Translations under genes and position numbers: made by a program | Part shown: in pieces, positions 9,250 to 19,124 of the stretch | Layout of the letters: every line of letters starts with the position of its first letter | How positions within the stretch are numbered: position 1 is the first letter of the stretch | Source: Methanoregula sp. | GTDB taxonomy: Archaea > Halobacteriota > Methanomicrobia > Methanomicrobiales > Methanospirillaceae | DNA: 35,564 nt | Assembly: GCA_026394655.1 (NCBI GenBank) | Contig: JAPKXU010000223.1 | Location: 1-35,564, forward strand | Direction of reading: 5' to 3' | Notes under the pieces: model-generated | Told to the model about the DNA's origin: nothing | Database searches by the model: none | What the model saw: only the letters and a program-made list of their open reading frames with translations

Positions 9250-10887
9250 TTAGCCGTCAAGCCTCTTTATTTTACGCACCCGCACTGCCACACCACGTTT
9301 TGACGCTTCCATCTCCCACGCTGGCATCGCCGCCCGCCCGGTTGCCTGAGTCCGTGCACCGACGACCAGCACTTCGTCCCCCTCACGGATCTCCGGATCG
9401 GCTTTCACTACACCGGGTGCAAGCACGTCCCCTTCTGGAATAAAATCGTCGATATAAACACGGTAGCCATCTGGGATGAGGTTCCAGCCATCGAAGGTAG
9501 GGCGTAGCATACCGGTGCCGGTGTCTATCGAGAAGAGCTGTGTCGCGCCTTTGCTGTAGAAGAGTTCCGGGAAGTGTCCGCGAGCGGTGATGCCCCGGGT
9601 ATCCATATTTACCGCAAACTGCCACGATGCCATGCCATGCAGCCGGTCATCCTTGACCCGGCGTTCTCCTGACAGAGCCTCGTTTAAGTGGGCAAGTGCT
9701 GCGTCGCTTGCCGGATGCTCCCTGCAGGAGTACTCGAGCGGGATCCCGCATTCCTGCGCTGCCAGTTCTGCGACTTTTAATGCCCCGCCTTCAAGGTGGG
9801 CAATGACCCGTTCATAATGGTGCCGGGTAAAGTACCGGGAAAGAATACCGGAAATGACCGCACACTCTTCTGCGTCCCAGTAGCCGGTGACCGGGACGTC
9901 ATAATGTCCTGCCGGGTAGCAGCATTCCAGCTCCCGGGGCACAAGCCCGAGCGGGGAGGTTACGATGAGCTCGTGTGCCCGCCCTGCGATCGCCAGCTGG
10001 AACCTGCGGTGGCTTTGCGACAGCGAATAGGGTTTTTTTGCAGAGCAGGGAAGGAGTACCGCAACTCCGGTTTTTGGCGGGTGGTACCGGGTGATCAGGC
10101 GCTCGGCAAACCTGCGCATCTCTACCCTCTGCATCGATTCCCCGGAGTTTGCCTGCAAAACCCCGCTCCGTGCTGTTGGTGCATACCGCTCGGTGAACGC
10201 ATATTGCTGGTCAAGGTGCCTTATTATCGCCACATGGTTTGCATTCATCCGGCAACGGGATTCGACGAGTTCGCGCAACCGGGAGTCTCCAATGAACTGG
10301 CGGACAAGCGCCGTTTCGTGGAGGAGCGCCTGCCGGTTGTGGGTTTTGAGATCCTGGTTCCGGCACCCCTCACAGGTACAGATACCGCTCTTTAAGGCAT
10401 CGTGTGGAAACTCCCCTTCAGGTGTGCAAAATATTCCCTGTGCAGATTTGAGGTCCACGGCAAGGAAGTCAAAGAGGTCAAAACCCGAATAACAGAGGAT
10501 ATGGACATTCGAGGGAAGCGCCGAACCGGGTGCATACCAGACTGTGTCAGGCGGTGTTTTCTCTTTTGTTGTCACAAGCCAGCTGGCATAGGAACGGGGA
10601 TTAAAGAACGCCGTGTGCCAGTTCGGGACGATGACACAGTCGCCGCTCGTTACCGGGTTGTCCAGTGCCGGGTGGATGGTGAACGGTTGTTCCCCGGTAT
10701 TTGTGCAGTATGTCCGGACAAATCCCGCAGCTGCAGACAGGGAAATATTGGTGCCGCCCCGCGTCTTCAATGCAGGGAAGAGCGATTCTGTGTCAACGGC
10801 AGCCGGAAGTTGTACCATCGATCCATCAACCGTAAGCATCCCGGAACGGGCAAGCCCGTCCCGTCGACGGATCTCCACACGGATCAA
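9250..10887 (-). CDS. arcS: Archaeosine synthase (TgtA2/ArcS-type, C-terminal PUA domain)
   Basis: 545 aa; [47 protein letters not shown]-terminal PUA-like [34 protein letters not shown]; 4-nt overlap with upstream tgtA. Confidence 0.88.
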   Translation of the reverse strand: MIRVEIRRRDGLARSGMLTVDGSMVQLPAAVDTESLFPALKTRGGTNISLSAAAGFVRTYCTNTGEQPFTIHPALDNPVTSGDCVIVPNWHTAFFNPRSYASWLVTTKEKTPPDTVWYAPGSALPSNVHILCYSGFDLFDFLAVDLKSAQGIFCTPEGEFPHDALKSGICTCEGCRNQDLKTHNRQALLHETALVRQFIGDSRLRELVESRCRMNANHVAIIRHLDQQYAFTERYAPTARSGVLQANSGESMQRVEMRRFAERLITRYHPPKTGVAVLLPCSAKKPYSLSQSHRRFQLAIAGRAHELIVTSPLGLVPRELECCYPAGHYDVPVTGYWDAEECAVISGILSRYFTRHHYERVIAHLEGGALKVAELAAQECGIPLEYSCREHPASDAALAHLNEALSGERRVKDDRLHGMASWQFAVNMDTRGITARGHFPELFYSKGATQLFSIDTGTGMLRPTFDGWNLIPDGYRVYIDDFIPEGDVLAPGVVKADPEIREGDEVLVVGARTQATGRAAMPAWEMEASKRGVAVRVRKIKRLDG

Positions 10888-12332
10888 TCGATCACCTCAA
10901 TGGTATCGCCGCACACTTCTCGTATGATTCCTCTCCAGTCCCGTAAGCCGGCAACTGCGATCCTGCTCTCCGGGTGACCTGTGACGAGTGCCTGTATTCC
11001 CCGGCAGCCCTGCCGCACCATCGCTTCGTCCCAATCCGGGATCTCGCTCTGTCCAATGGGGAATGTCTCGGAAAGTTCCTGTGGATAGGGACCGAACGGG
11101 GGTTTGAAGAGGAGCACGTCATCGTAGCCCTCCCGCACTCCGCCATCACACGCCACAAGGACATCAGTCCCGAGGCGCAACCGGGTGAGTGAACGCTGGT
11201 ACCGGAGGATCTCGGTACGTGCACAACTCTCATTGCCCCGGTAAAAGAACCGTCGTTTTGAGACACGGTCATGCGATTCCAGCGTTTCGGTGTGGTTCAA
11301 TAGTTCACGGTACCCTGCCAGTAATTGCGGGTGGTTTCTGCACCGTTCATCGACAAGTTCCCAGAGCGTTCCGTCAATGATCGCCTGACGGATGCGGGCA
11401 ATCTCCGCAAGCGTGACAGCAAGGTTGTGAAGTGCGAGGAGGCGGATGCGATCTTTTGCGGTGCGGATCTCTTCTGCGGTATGAGTCCGGCAGACCACAC
11501 AGGCACAGGGAAGCTCGATGAGCTCGTCAATTTTGAAACTGCCATGCGTGGTGAGATACCTGCCCTCTTTTGCGTAGAGTGCATAGGCAGCAGAGTCAAA
11601 GAGATCGCAGCCCATTGCAGCGGCAAGCGCGAACATAGATGGGTGCCCGGCGCCAAAGAGGTGGACGCAGGCAGATGACGGGATTGTGCGTTTTGCAGCA
11701 AGGACAACCTGCACCAGATCCTTATACCGGTATGATTCCATGAGCGGGACAACAGCCCCAATGGGACAGAACGAGAAGTTCAGGTTACCGACCTCTCTTC
11801 CCGCTTGTTCCCGGAGATCCGTATAGATGCCGCCCTGCACCGGTCCAGCAATTGGTGCATCGGCACCGAACACTTCTTTTGCCTCTCTCAAACGTTCCAT
11901 GGTAATGGCGAGTTCCTGTGCTGCGGTAGTGTGATCAGCCATCGGTGATGTGGGGATATCGAGAGGTACCCAGATATCACTGCCGATATCCCGCTGGAAC
12001 GTGAGGGTCTCGATATTTGTGATCGTAACATCGCCGTACACGGATAACTGGAATGACCCGGAGTCGGTCATGATGACGCCGTCGAAATCGAGCACGGAAT
12101 GGAGCCCTTTTTTTAGTACCTGATCGCGGTACTCGCTGCTCTGCGAGAAGATGTAGGCGTTTGTGATCAGTGCTTCAACACCCATCTGCTGCATCTCTTT
12201 CGGGCTGACCAGCTGGAGGTGCGGATTGATAACCGGGAGGAGCGCCGGTGTCCTGATGATCTTTTTTCCGGCGACAAGCCTTCCATTACGGCTTGCTATA
12301 TCACTATATAGACTTTCAAACGCGATCGCCAT
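10884..12332 (-). CDS. tgtA: tRNA-guanine(15) transglycosylase
   Basis: [74 protein letters not shown], zinc motif [10 protein letters not shown]. Confidence 0.94.
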   Translation of the reverse strand: MAIAFESLYSDIASRNGRLVAGKKIIRTPALLPVINPHLQLVSPKEMQQMGVEALITNAYIFSQSSEYRDQVLKKGLHSVLDFDGVIMTDSGSFQLSVYGDVTITNIETLTFQRDIGSDIWVPLDIPTSPMADHTTAAQELAITMERLREAKEVFGADAPIAGPVQGGIYTDLREQAGREVGNLNFSFCPIGAVVPLMESYRYKDLVQVVLAAKRTIPSSACVHLFGAGHPSMFALAAAMGCDLFDSAAYALYAKEGRYLTTHGSFKIDELIELPCACVVCRTHTAEEIRTAKDRIRLLALHNLAVTLAEIARIRQAIIDGTLWELVDERCRNHPQLLAGYRELLNHTETLESHDRVSKRRFFYRGNESCARTEILRYQRSLTRLRLGTDVLVACDGGVREGYDDVLLFKPPFGPYPQELSETFPIGQSEIPDWDEAMVRQGCRGIQALVTGHPESRIAVAGLRDWRGIIREVCGDTIEVID

Positions 12333-12360
12333 GCAGTACAGGGACTCCTGTGGTGATCTT

Positions 12361-12954
12361 TTATGCTGTATTTGGGGTTAAACGGTTCTCCCTTTCCCTT
12401 TCGGAGAATATCTGTCCTTCGAACGTGAGCACTTCGACATTTTTATTCGTCCAGCATTGGGTGGGCAGCCCGGCTTTCTCGCAGCTATGGTCAAGGAACG
12501 TCCGGCTGTCCCAGTTATAATCGGTTGCCACTTGAGGAAGCAAAAGCCCGCTCGTGCCCATGCCCCGCACGACCAGTCCATGCCGTCCCACCAGAACGTG
12601 CGCCGGTCGGTCTTCCGGTTCGCATTTCAACGGTTCCGGGACGGTCAGGACTGTGACCTCGACTTCGAGTGTGGCAACTTCATCTCTTCTTACTTGAGGA
12701 AATCGCGGGTCTTCGAGTGCTGCGGCGACAGCTGCATGCTCGATGGCTTCCCCCAGTGGCATAACCGGATAAGGAAACCCGATGCAGCCCCGTAGCAACC
12801 GGTTCTTTGTGAGGGTGACAAAGACGCCTCGTTTCTCCCCGAATACCGGGGTGAGGGGGAGTATTGTTTTTGGCTTTTTTACAATCGTATATTCGATGAC
12901 GCCACGGGCGAGCCCGAGTGCCAGTGTTCCTTCCTCTGCGGTGAGTTTCTCCAT
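12361..12954 (-). CDS. AMMECR1-domain protein
   Basis: [86 protein letters not shown]; start taken as MEKLTAEEG. Confidence 0.9.
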   Translation of the reverse strand: MEKLTAEEGTLALGLARGVIEYTIVKKPKTILPLTPVFGEKRGVFVTLTKNRLLRGCIGFPYPVMPLGEAIEHAAVAAALEDPRFPQVRRDEVATLEVEVTVLTVPEPLKCEPEDRPAHVLVGRHGLVVRGMGTSGLLLPQVATDYNWDSRTFLDHSCEKAGLPTQCWTNKNVEVLTFEGQIFSERERENRLTPNTA

Positions 12955-13133
12955 TCTGTGCTGCACCTCGCTTGTGCCATTTTATGTCAGGTTCCTATAA
13001 TTACCTGTCGAACCCCCAGCAGATCGCCCTCATGCATGCTCATGTGTATCTATTTTGTCGATCCTCATGAAGATCGACTCCTGACCCGGTCAGCGGCGCT
13101 GCACTTATCAACTGACTTCGCGTATAATATTGC

Positions 13134-13469
13134 GAGAGGGAGAGAGCGGCTGACGGTGGCGAAGAGCTGCTGAGGAAAGTCCCCCCACTCACCGGGCACG
13201 CAGCCATACACAAGTATGGGTGGCGAGAGTCACGGCAATGGCACAGAAACGACACGCCCTGTTCTTAGTGATGATGCGACCGAGCCTTTACGGCGAGAAG
13301 CGCAATTCGAGCGTGAGTAACTCGTTGAGCAAGAGGAACAGGATACGATGAAACGGCGAATCCCTGCGGGTGCAAGCCAGAACAGGGCAGATGGATCGCT
13401 CGGTATCCGCCCGGGTATGGCGCATAGCTGAATGCCGCTAAAACAGAAGGAGGCTTACTCCTCCCACTC
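13134..13469 (+). ncRNA. rnpB: RNase P RNA (archaeal type A-like)
   Basis: CR-I GAGGAAAGTCCCCCC (about 13171), ACAGAAACGACACGCCC, GAAACGGCGAATCCCTGCGGGTGCAAGCCAG, and 3' ACAGAAGGAGGCTTACTCC. P1 pairing GAGAGGGAG (13134-13142) with CTCCCACTC (13461-13469). Confidence 0.93.
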
Positions 13470-13660
13470 ATTTGTTTTGAGTATGTTTTTCATGTTTTTC
13501 GAGTGTGAACGCTTATTCGTTCATATGCGTTTTTATGTAAAATCACTTCATCTGAACGTGCTTTTTTGAACTGCCCACCTTCTCCACTGCAAAACGCAGG
13601 CTTAGGAATTACACAAAAAACCGGTGAATGTAAAAGAGAGTTGGAGATGATGAAAAATGT

Positions 13661-14797
13661 TTATCCCAGTTCATCCCACCGTGAACGCTTGCGGTAGATA
13701 ATGACACCGACGATAACTAATACAACAACAATCACACCTACAACAATGATAATGACGCTGGAGCTAAAGATTTTTCCAACACCCGCTAATGGATTCCAGC
13801 TTGATTCAAGTTGTTTCTTGAAATCGAGTGCATCGTTATAGGACTCATTCCCCTTCGCAAATGCGTCCTGTGCCTTTATCCGTGCCTGCGCATAGTTCCC
13901 ATTGGCAATGTCATCATTTGCATTAGAAATATATCCCGCAGCCAATTCACGTTTCGTCGTGATGGGCGCCAGTCGTGCATCGTTTGCAGTGCTCTGGTTA
14001 CCCTTGAAATAGCCGATCAGGACATCAACATTGTTGATCGGCACCTGTGCATTTGCTACTTCATTCTCTGCCCACGACTTGTCGAGAAGTTTTTCACCAT
14101 CGGCAATCGAAGTCTGTGCGGCATTGAGGTAATTCAAAGCAGTGGTGAACTGGGTTGAAGGGAGTGCCTGTGCGGCATCGATCTTCTGTTTGGCTTCGTT
14201 GTATTTTGCTTCAGCCGCAGAGGTGTCGATGTCCATCGCTGCCTTCTCTTCAATGTGTGCCCTGTATGTCTGGAGATCGCTGTTCCGGGAGGAGATTAAG
14301 GTCGTTACCTCCCCGGTGTTGACGACCAGACGGGTGTAGCTAACTAATGAACTTGTTATGGGATTATTGCGGCTATCCATTTCCTGAATTTTGATTAATG
14401 TCTTATTGGACGTTGAAGTCACCGAAGGGGCCTTACCCTCAAGGGTCACCCGTACGGACTCTTCGATACTTCTTGACGGATATGAAAGATCCCACCCGCT
14501 CAGTTCAAGCATCTTTCCTCCCGCTTGTGGGCGGGGATTCTCAACACCGTTCAATAACAGCGTCCATGTCCATTTGGGTGATTCAAGATCCGTGAGCATC
14601 TGCAACGAATCAGATGAGGGGAATGTTTCAGTACCGGAGTCGGCAAAATCAGCCTTGAAGGACACAATGACCGGGGTGCCCGGTACCAGATCCCCAGAAG
14701 GATCTATCGATACGGTTGAGACAGAAAATGCCGAGACTGCTGAAACACAGAGGACAAGAACTATCCCAAGAATTATGCACTTAGTTAATCCCTTCAT
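13661..14797 (-). CDS. Secreted/membrane-anchored protein: signal peptide, beta-type N-domain, helical/coiled region, C-terminal TM and short basic tail
   Basis: MKGLTKCIILGIVLVLCVSAVSAFS signal; ...SSVIIIVVGVIVVVLVIVGVIIYRKRSRWDELG C-terminus. ATG at 14797 is preceded by GAGG overlapping the cetZ stop. Confidence 0.75.
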   Translation of the reverse strand: MKGLTKCIILGIVLVLCVSAVSAFSVSTVSIDPSGDLVPGTPVIVSFKADFADSGTETFPSSDSLQMLTDLESPKWTWTLLLNGVENPRPQAGGKMLELSGWDLSYPSRSIEESVRVTLEGKAPSVTSTSNKTLIKIQEMDSRNNPITSSLVSYTRLVVNTGEVTTLISSRNSDLQTYRAHIEEKAAMDIDTSAAEAKYNEAKQKIDAAQALPSTQFTTALNYLNAAQTSIADGEKLLDKSWAENEVANAQVPINNVDVLIGYFKGNQSTANDARLAPITTKRELAAGYISNANDDIANGNYAQARIKAQDAFAKGNESYNDALDFKKQLESSWNPLAGVGKIFSSSVIIIVVGVIVVVLVIVGVIIYRKRSRWDELG

Positions 14798-14805
14798 TAT
14801 CAACC

Positions 14806-15984
14806 TCACTCAAACAAAGGCTCAATGCCTTCCTCGAACATAGTGGATTTTTTCTCCTTTGACTTAATAACATCTTCCTTTGTCTCCTTGGCAATATCGA
14901 GGAGTTCCTTGATCCGTGGGGCATTGCCAACGGTTGCAAGCATCACGACAGCTGCAATATATTCGCTATCTACGGGGTAATCTCCGCCCCGGACTTCGAC
15001 ACCAGCAATATTCTCCTCCACCCAGCTCTTTGCTTTTTCCACACCCTTCCGGTCCATCTCATCAGGGGGTCCGGCAATAAGGACAAGTGCACGTTCGGCA
15101 GTCGAATAGTCACAAGGGAGTGTCAGCCTGCCGAGCATAGCCCTCCGCACGAGTGCGACAACCTTTGCAGATTTATCCTCGCCCATGAGGACTTCTTCAT
15201 TCGTCTCCCGTTTGGGACCGAACCGATCTTTCAACCCCCCGATCAGCCCACGTTTCTGCTTGGAACGCTTGCTCAGTACCTCGCTCACGGCATATCCGAC
15301 TGATGTGATGCCACCACCACGGAGCGTATTGATGATCTCACTGGAATCGACCACCATTTCTCCGACGCCAAACTTGCCCACTTCACCGGCACGGAACAGG
15401 ATGGCAAAACGTCTCACCACCTCATTATTCAAGCGCTGGAAGGCACTCTTGACCGTCTCACCTTCGTTTTTCCAGGCACTGTTATCAAAAATAAAGGTAT
15501 TATCCGCTTCATTCACGAGAGTGGTAAGGCTTCTGGCGGCGTTGTACGAATAAAGTCGTCCTTCTTCGGGTGCCGGGATAATGCCAAGGGCATATACCGG
15601 CTCACGGTAGATGCGTTTGAGATGTCGTGCCAGAACCGGGGAACCTCCGGAACCGGTACCCCCCCCTAACCCTGCGACGATCACAAATGCATCCACATCA
15701 TGCGTTCCACGGGTATCTATCGCATTAATTATACTGTCGATCTCATCAGCGGTGACCCGTGCACCGGTGACATTGTCTGTCCCAACCCCGTGACCTTTGA
15801 CCAGTGTCTGCCCGATTAGGATGCGGTCTTTCATCTCGATGTTTTTTAGTCCCATGAGGTCAGTGCGGGCGGTATTTACTACAATCCCGCGGAAGCTGTT
15901 TGTTCCGAGCTTCTTGTCCTGCTCGATAAACATATCAACTATTTTGCCGCCCGCCTGACCAAAACCAATAAAAAATACCCGCAT
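14806..15984 (-). CDS. cetZ: CetZ-like tubulin/FtsZ superfamily GTPase
   Basis: Tubulin signature GLGGGTGSGGSPV; N-terminal FIGFGQAGGKIVDMF; IVVNTARTDLMGL; 392 aa. Confidence 0.88.
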   Translation of the reverse strand: MRVFFIGFGQAGGKIVDMFIEQDKKLGTNSFRGIVVNTARTDLMGLKNIEMKDRILIGQTLVKGHGVGTDNVTGARVTADEIDSIINAIDTRGTHDVDAFVIVAGLGGGTGSGGSPVLARHLKRIYREPVYALGIIPAPEEGRLYSYNAARSLTTLVNEADNTFIFDNSAWKNEGETVKSAFQRLNNEVVRRFAILFRAGEVGKFGVGEMVVDSSEIINTLRGGGITSVGYAVSEVLSKRSKQKRGLIGGLKDRFGPKRETNEEVLMGEDKSAKVVALVRRAMLGRLTLPCDYSTAERALVLIAGPPDEMDRKGVEKAKSWVEENIAGVEVRGGDYPVDSEYIAAVVMLATVGNAPRIKELLDIAKETKEDVIKSKEKKSTMFEEGIEPLFE

Positions 15985-16181
15985 CCGGTGACACCATCCA
16001 ATGGGCTAACAGATAACTATTTCCTTTTGATTCTTTTAAGTCCTTTTGCTTTTAAGAACTTACATCCCTACAGTACAAAAACTTTCCCATAAATTACCCC
16101 GATAATCTGTCGCATTTTTACAAAAAACATGTTCCGGAGCCTTTTTCATTTCTCCCTTGATAATAGTACAGGTAACGTAAC

Positions 16182-17420
16182 ATGAAGATAGCAATCGTCG
16201 GTGGAGGGTTGACCGGGCTTGTAGCTGCCCATGCACTTGGTCACGAGCACGAGGTAGAACTCTTTGAAAAGATGCCAGTTTTAGGTGGGTGCCTCTCCTC
16301 CTACCGGGTCAACGACTACTGGATCGAACGGTATTATCACCATTGCTTCTCCGACGACGTGCATCTATTTTCTCTTATAAAGAAACTTGGTCTGACAGAC
16401 CGGCTCGAATGGCATAACGGCACCACCGGGTATTACAGCCGGCATACCATCTACCCGCTGAACACCCCCATGCAGATCCTGCGTTACCCGGAACTTTCGC
16501 TCATAGATAAAGCAAAACTTGCAAGGCTCACACTGAACGCCAAAAAAATTGATCTCTTGGCACTTGACGATATCCCTGCAGAGACGTATATCCGGGAAAA
16601 ACTCGGTGACCGGCTCTACTCATCCTTCTTTGAACCGTTGTTGAAAAGCAAGTTTGGGGAACGAAGGGGCGAAGTCTCTGCGGCATGGCTTATCAGCCGT
16701 ATTGCCATACGGTCAAACCGTGGAGTCTCCGGAGAATCGCTTGGGTATATCCGTGGAGGTTTTCACCTAATCATTGACGAGCTTGAGCGTGATATCCAGG
16801 TGAACGGCGGAAGAACGAATACACAGTGCCCTGTCAATTCCATCTCGCAGAAGAACGGTGCATGGGAAGTGAACGGAACTGCCTTTGATGCGATCGTCTC
16901 CACAATACCTCCGCAGGAGTTGTGCCGACTCACCAATCTCTTAATGCCGGAAATTCCGTACCAGGGTGCTGCCTGTATGACGCTGGGTCTCGAACGGGAT
17001 GCATGTGAAGGTGTGTACTGGCTTAATATGAAAGACGAAGCCCCATATGGTGCGGTGGTTTCCCATACAAATTTTATCCCGGTTAATCAATATGATGAGC
17101 ATATAGTTTACCTTGCCTCGTACTTTGCACGGGGCGTCCCTGCTAATATTGATACGAAGATGCTTGCAGACTTCCAGACCCGGTTTGGCATCTCCGACGC
17201 CGAAATTCACTGGCACCGGATGGCGGTGGATCCGTGGGCGGGACCGGTCTACACGACGGGTTACCGTTCCCTGATCCCCGCATACGAAAAGCACGGCATC
17301 TTTATTGCAGGTATGTTCTCTATAGAGAATTATCCAGAACGAAGTATGGAAGGGTCGATACGAGCCGGGTATGAAGTGGCTCGACGCATAAACGAACGGA
17401 GCAGAGATGACCGAACCTGA
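16182..17420 (+). CDS. NAD(P)/FAD-dependent oxidoreductase (protoporphyrinogen oxidase / UDP-galactopyranose mutase-like fold)
   Basis: MKIAIVGGGLTGLVAAHALG dinucleotide-binding motif; FEKMPVLGGCLSSYRVNDYWIERYYHHCF; C-terminal GIFIAGMFSIENYPERSMEGSIRAGYEVA. Confidence 0.85.
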   Translation: MKIAIVGGGLTGLVAAHALGHEHEVELFEKMPVLGGCLSSYRVNDYWIERYYHHCFSDDVHLFSLIKKLGLTDRLEWHNGTTGYYSRHTIYPLNTPMQILRYPELSLIDKAKLARLTLNAKKIDLLALDDIPAETYIREKLGDRLYSSFFEPLLKSKFGERRGEVSAAWLISRIAIRSNRGVSGESLGYIRGGFHLIIDELERDIQVNGGRTNTQCPVNSISQKNGAWEVNGTAFDAIVSTIPPQELCRLTNLLMPEIPYQGAACMTLGLERDACEGVYWLNMKDEAPYGAVVSHTNFIPVNQYDEHIVYLASYFARGVPANIDTKMLADFQTRFGISDAEIHWHRMAVDPWAGPVYTTGYRSLIPAYEKHGIFIAGMFSIENYPERSMEGSIRAGYEVARRINERSRDDRT

Positions 17421-18123
17421 AGTGACTGCCATCATTCCGGTCTATAACGATTGTGCCGCCCTCAAGAATGCCATCCCAAAATCCATCGAAGTATTATCCA
17501 AAATTACCGATGGCTTTGAACTGATCGTTGCCGAGGATGGAAGTACCGATGGCAGTGCCGATCTCGTCAAAGAGTTTAGTCGTTCTGATTCCCGGGTACA
17601 CCTGATGCACAGCGACGAACGGCTGGGGCGGGGGAAAGCGCTCAACCGTGCGTTTGGCACTGCAAAAGGCACGATTGTCTGTTACTATGATGTCGATCTT
17701 GCCACCGATATGCGGTACCTCCCCCAGCTTATCGGAGCAATACGGGCAGGTGCCGATATCTCGACCGGTTCACGACTTCTCCCGGACAGCGATATCCGGC
17801 GTACCGGGGGACGGGAGATAGCGAGCCGGAGTTATAATTTTCTCGTCCGGCTCTTTCTTGGCAGCCGGGTCATCGATCACCAGTGCGGTTTTAAAGCCTT
17901 CAGTAAGAACCGCATCCTCCCGGTGCTCCCCCGGATACGATCAGATCACTGGTTCTGGGACACCGAGATCCTCGTCCGGGCCCAGCGACAGGGTTACACG
18001 GTGACAGAGTTTCCGGTCCGCTGGCGTGCGGGGAAAGGAACAACGGTAAAGGCAAAAGACGTGTTCAGCATGGGATCCGCAATCCTGCGCTTGTGGTGGC
18101 AGATTCATGTACAAAAAGATTAG
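17407..18123 (+). CDS. Family 2 glycosyltransferase (dolichyl-phosphate sugar transferase-like)
   Basis: TAIIPVYNDCAAL, LIVAEDGSTDGSADLV, YYDVDLATDMRYLPQLI, HQCGFKAFSK, DTEILVRAQRQGYTVTEFPVRW; overlaps upstream gene. Confidence 0.88.
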   Translation: MTEPEVTAIIPVYNDCAALKNAIPKSIEVLSKITDGFELIVAEDGSTDGSADLVKEFSRSDSRVHLMHSDERLGRGKALNRAFGTAKGTIVCYYDVDLATDMRYLPQLIGAIRAGADISTGSRLLPDSDIRRTGGREIASRSYNFLVRLFLGSRVIDHQCGFKAFSKNRILPVLPRIRSDHWFWDTEILVRAQRQGYTVTEFPVRWRAGKGTTVKAKDVFSMGSAILRLWWQIHVQKD

Positions 18124-19078
18124 CGCGATCGTTATCCCGACGCTCATTGCCGTTGGGATCATCGCGTATATGCTCACCCGTGTGTGGGGCGATCTGCTTG
18201 AAGCCCTCCAGCACATGATCCCTTCCTACCTCGTGATCGGCATCCTTATCTGCCTTCTTGCCTGGTGGCTGCGTGGGTGGCGGTACCACTATATCCTGCA
18301 AAGCCTCAATTACAAGGTGCCGGTTATTGTTGCTACCGCCTGCATTTTTGTCTCGCAGACCGTGAATCTTGTCGTACCGGCCCGGCTCGGGGATTTTGTC
18401 AGGATTTTTATTTTAAAACATGATTACAACACCACGTACTCCGAAGGTATCTCCTCAATTGTTGTCGAACGGGTCTTTGATATTGTCACTGTTGCCCTGT
18501 TGGGTGGCGTTGCACTGTTATTTATCCCGAATGTGCCCTCATGGTTTTACACGGTCATTGTCGTCCCATTGATCATCGGGGCAGCATTTTTTGTCTTTTT
18601 GATATTCTCCGGGAAATTAACAGCTAAAAACAAGTATATTCGCATCATTCTGACGATGCTTGACGAGATCCGACGGGCATCCCTCACCATAAAATCCATC
18701 TTTATCCTCAGCATTTCATCTATCGTCATATGGCTTTTGGATACGCTTGTCTGCGTCGCTGTCATCACGATGTTCCAGCAGCAGATCCCGTTTGCGGTGG
18801 TTCTCCTTGCGATTGTCATAGGCAACCTCGTGAAGGCAGTGCCACTTACGCCGGGGGGTGTCGGTACCTACGAGCTCTCGCTTGCGGTCACCTTTGAGAT
18901 GTACGGCGTCTCACCGGCAATTGCGTTTTTGATTGCTGTGATTGACCATCTCATCAAGAATATTGTCACCCTTGTTGGGGGAGTTATTTCGATCTACTTT
19001 TTGGGAGACTGGGTGATCCCCACCATACGAAAAGCGGTGAGCGACAGGTTCGGGAGGGGGGAGCGCACTGACCATTGA
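18107..19078 (+). CDS. Lysylphosphatidylglycerol synthase TM / UPF0104 flippase-like integral membrane protein
   Basis: VPARLGDFVRIFILKHDYNTTYSEGISSIVVERVFDIVTVALLGGVALLF, VPLTPGGVGTYELSLAVTFEMYGVSPAIAFLIAVIDHLIKNIVTLVGGVISI; multiple TMs; overlaps GT2 gene. Confidence 0.87.
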   Translation: MYKKISAIVIPTLIAVGIIAYMLTRVWGDLLEALQHMIPSYLVIGILICLLAWWLRGWRYHYILQSLNYKVPVIVATACIFVSQTVNLVVPARLGDFVRIFILKHDYNTTYSEGISSIVVERVFDIVTVALLGGVALLFIPNVPSWFYTVIVVPLIIGAAFFVFLIFSGKLTAKNKYIRIILTMLDEIRRASLTIKSIFILSISSIVIWLLDTLVCVAVITMFQQQIPFAVVLLAIVIGNLVKAVPLTPGGVGTYELSLAVTFEMYGVSPAIAFLIAVIDHLIKNIVTLVGGVISIYFLGDWVIPTIRKAVSDRFGRGERTDH

Positions 19079-19124
19079 GTTACAGTTCCTTTCGGTTATT
19101 TCATGGCTGATCGTTCTCTCATTT

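Noticed and set aside
8134-9303. Long plus-strand ORF of 389 aa opposite pntAA
   Set aside because: Antisense shadow of a strongly conserved transhydrogenase subunit; composition rich in R/D/G/S with no recognisable domain.
9796-10977. Plus-strand ORFs (199, 133, 191 aa) opposite arcS
   Set aside because: Antisense to a conserved gene; no domain-like sequence.
13040-13471. Small ORFs overlapping 13040-13471 on both strands
   Set aside because: They lie on the RNase P RNA gene; RNA consensus elements explain the sequence.
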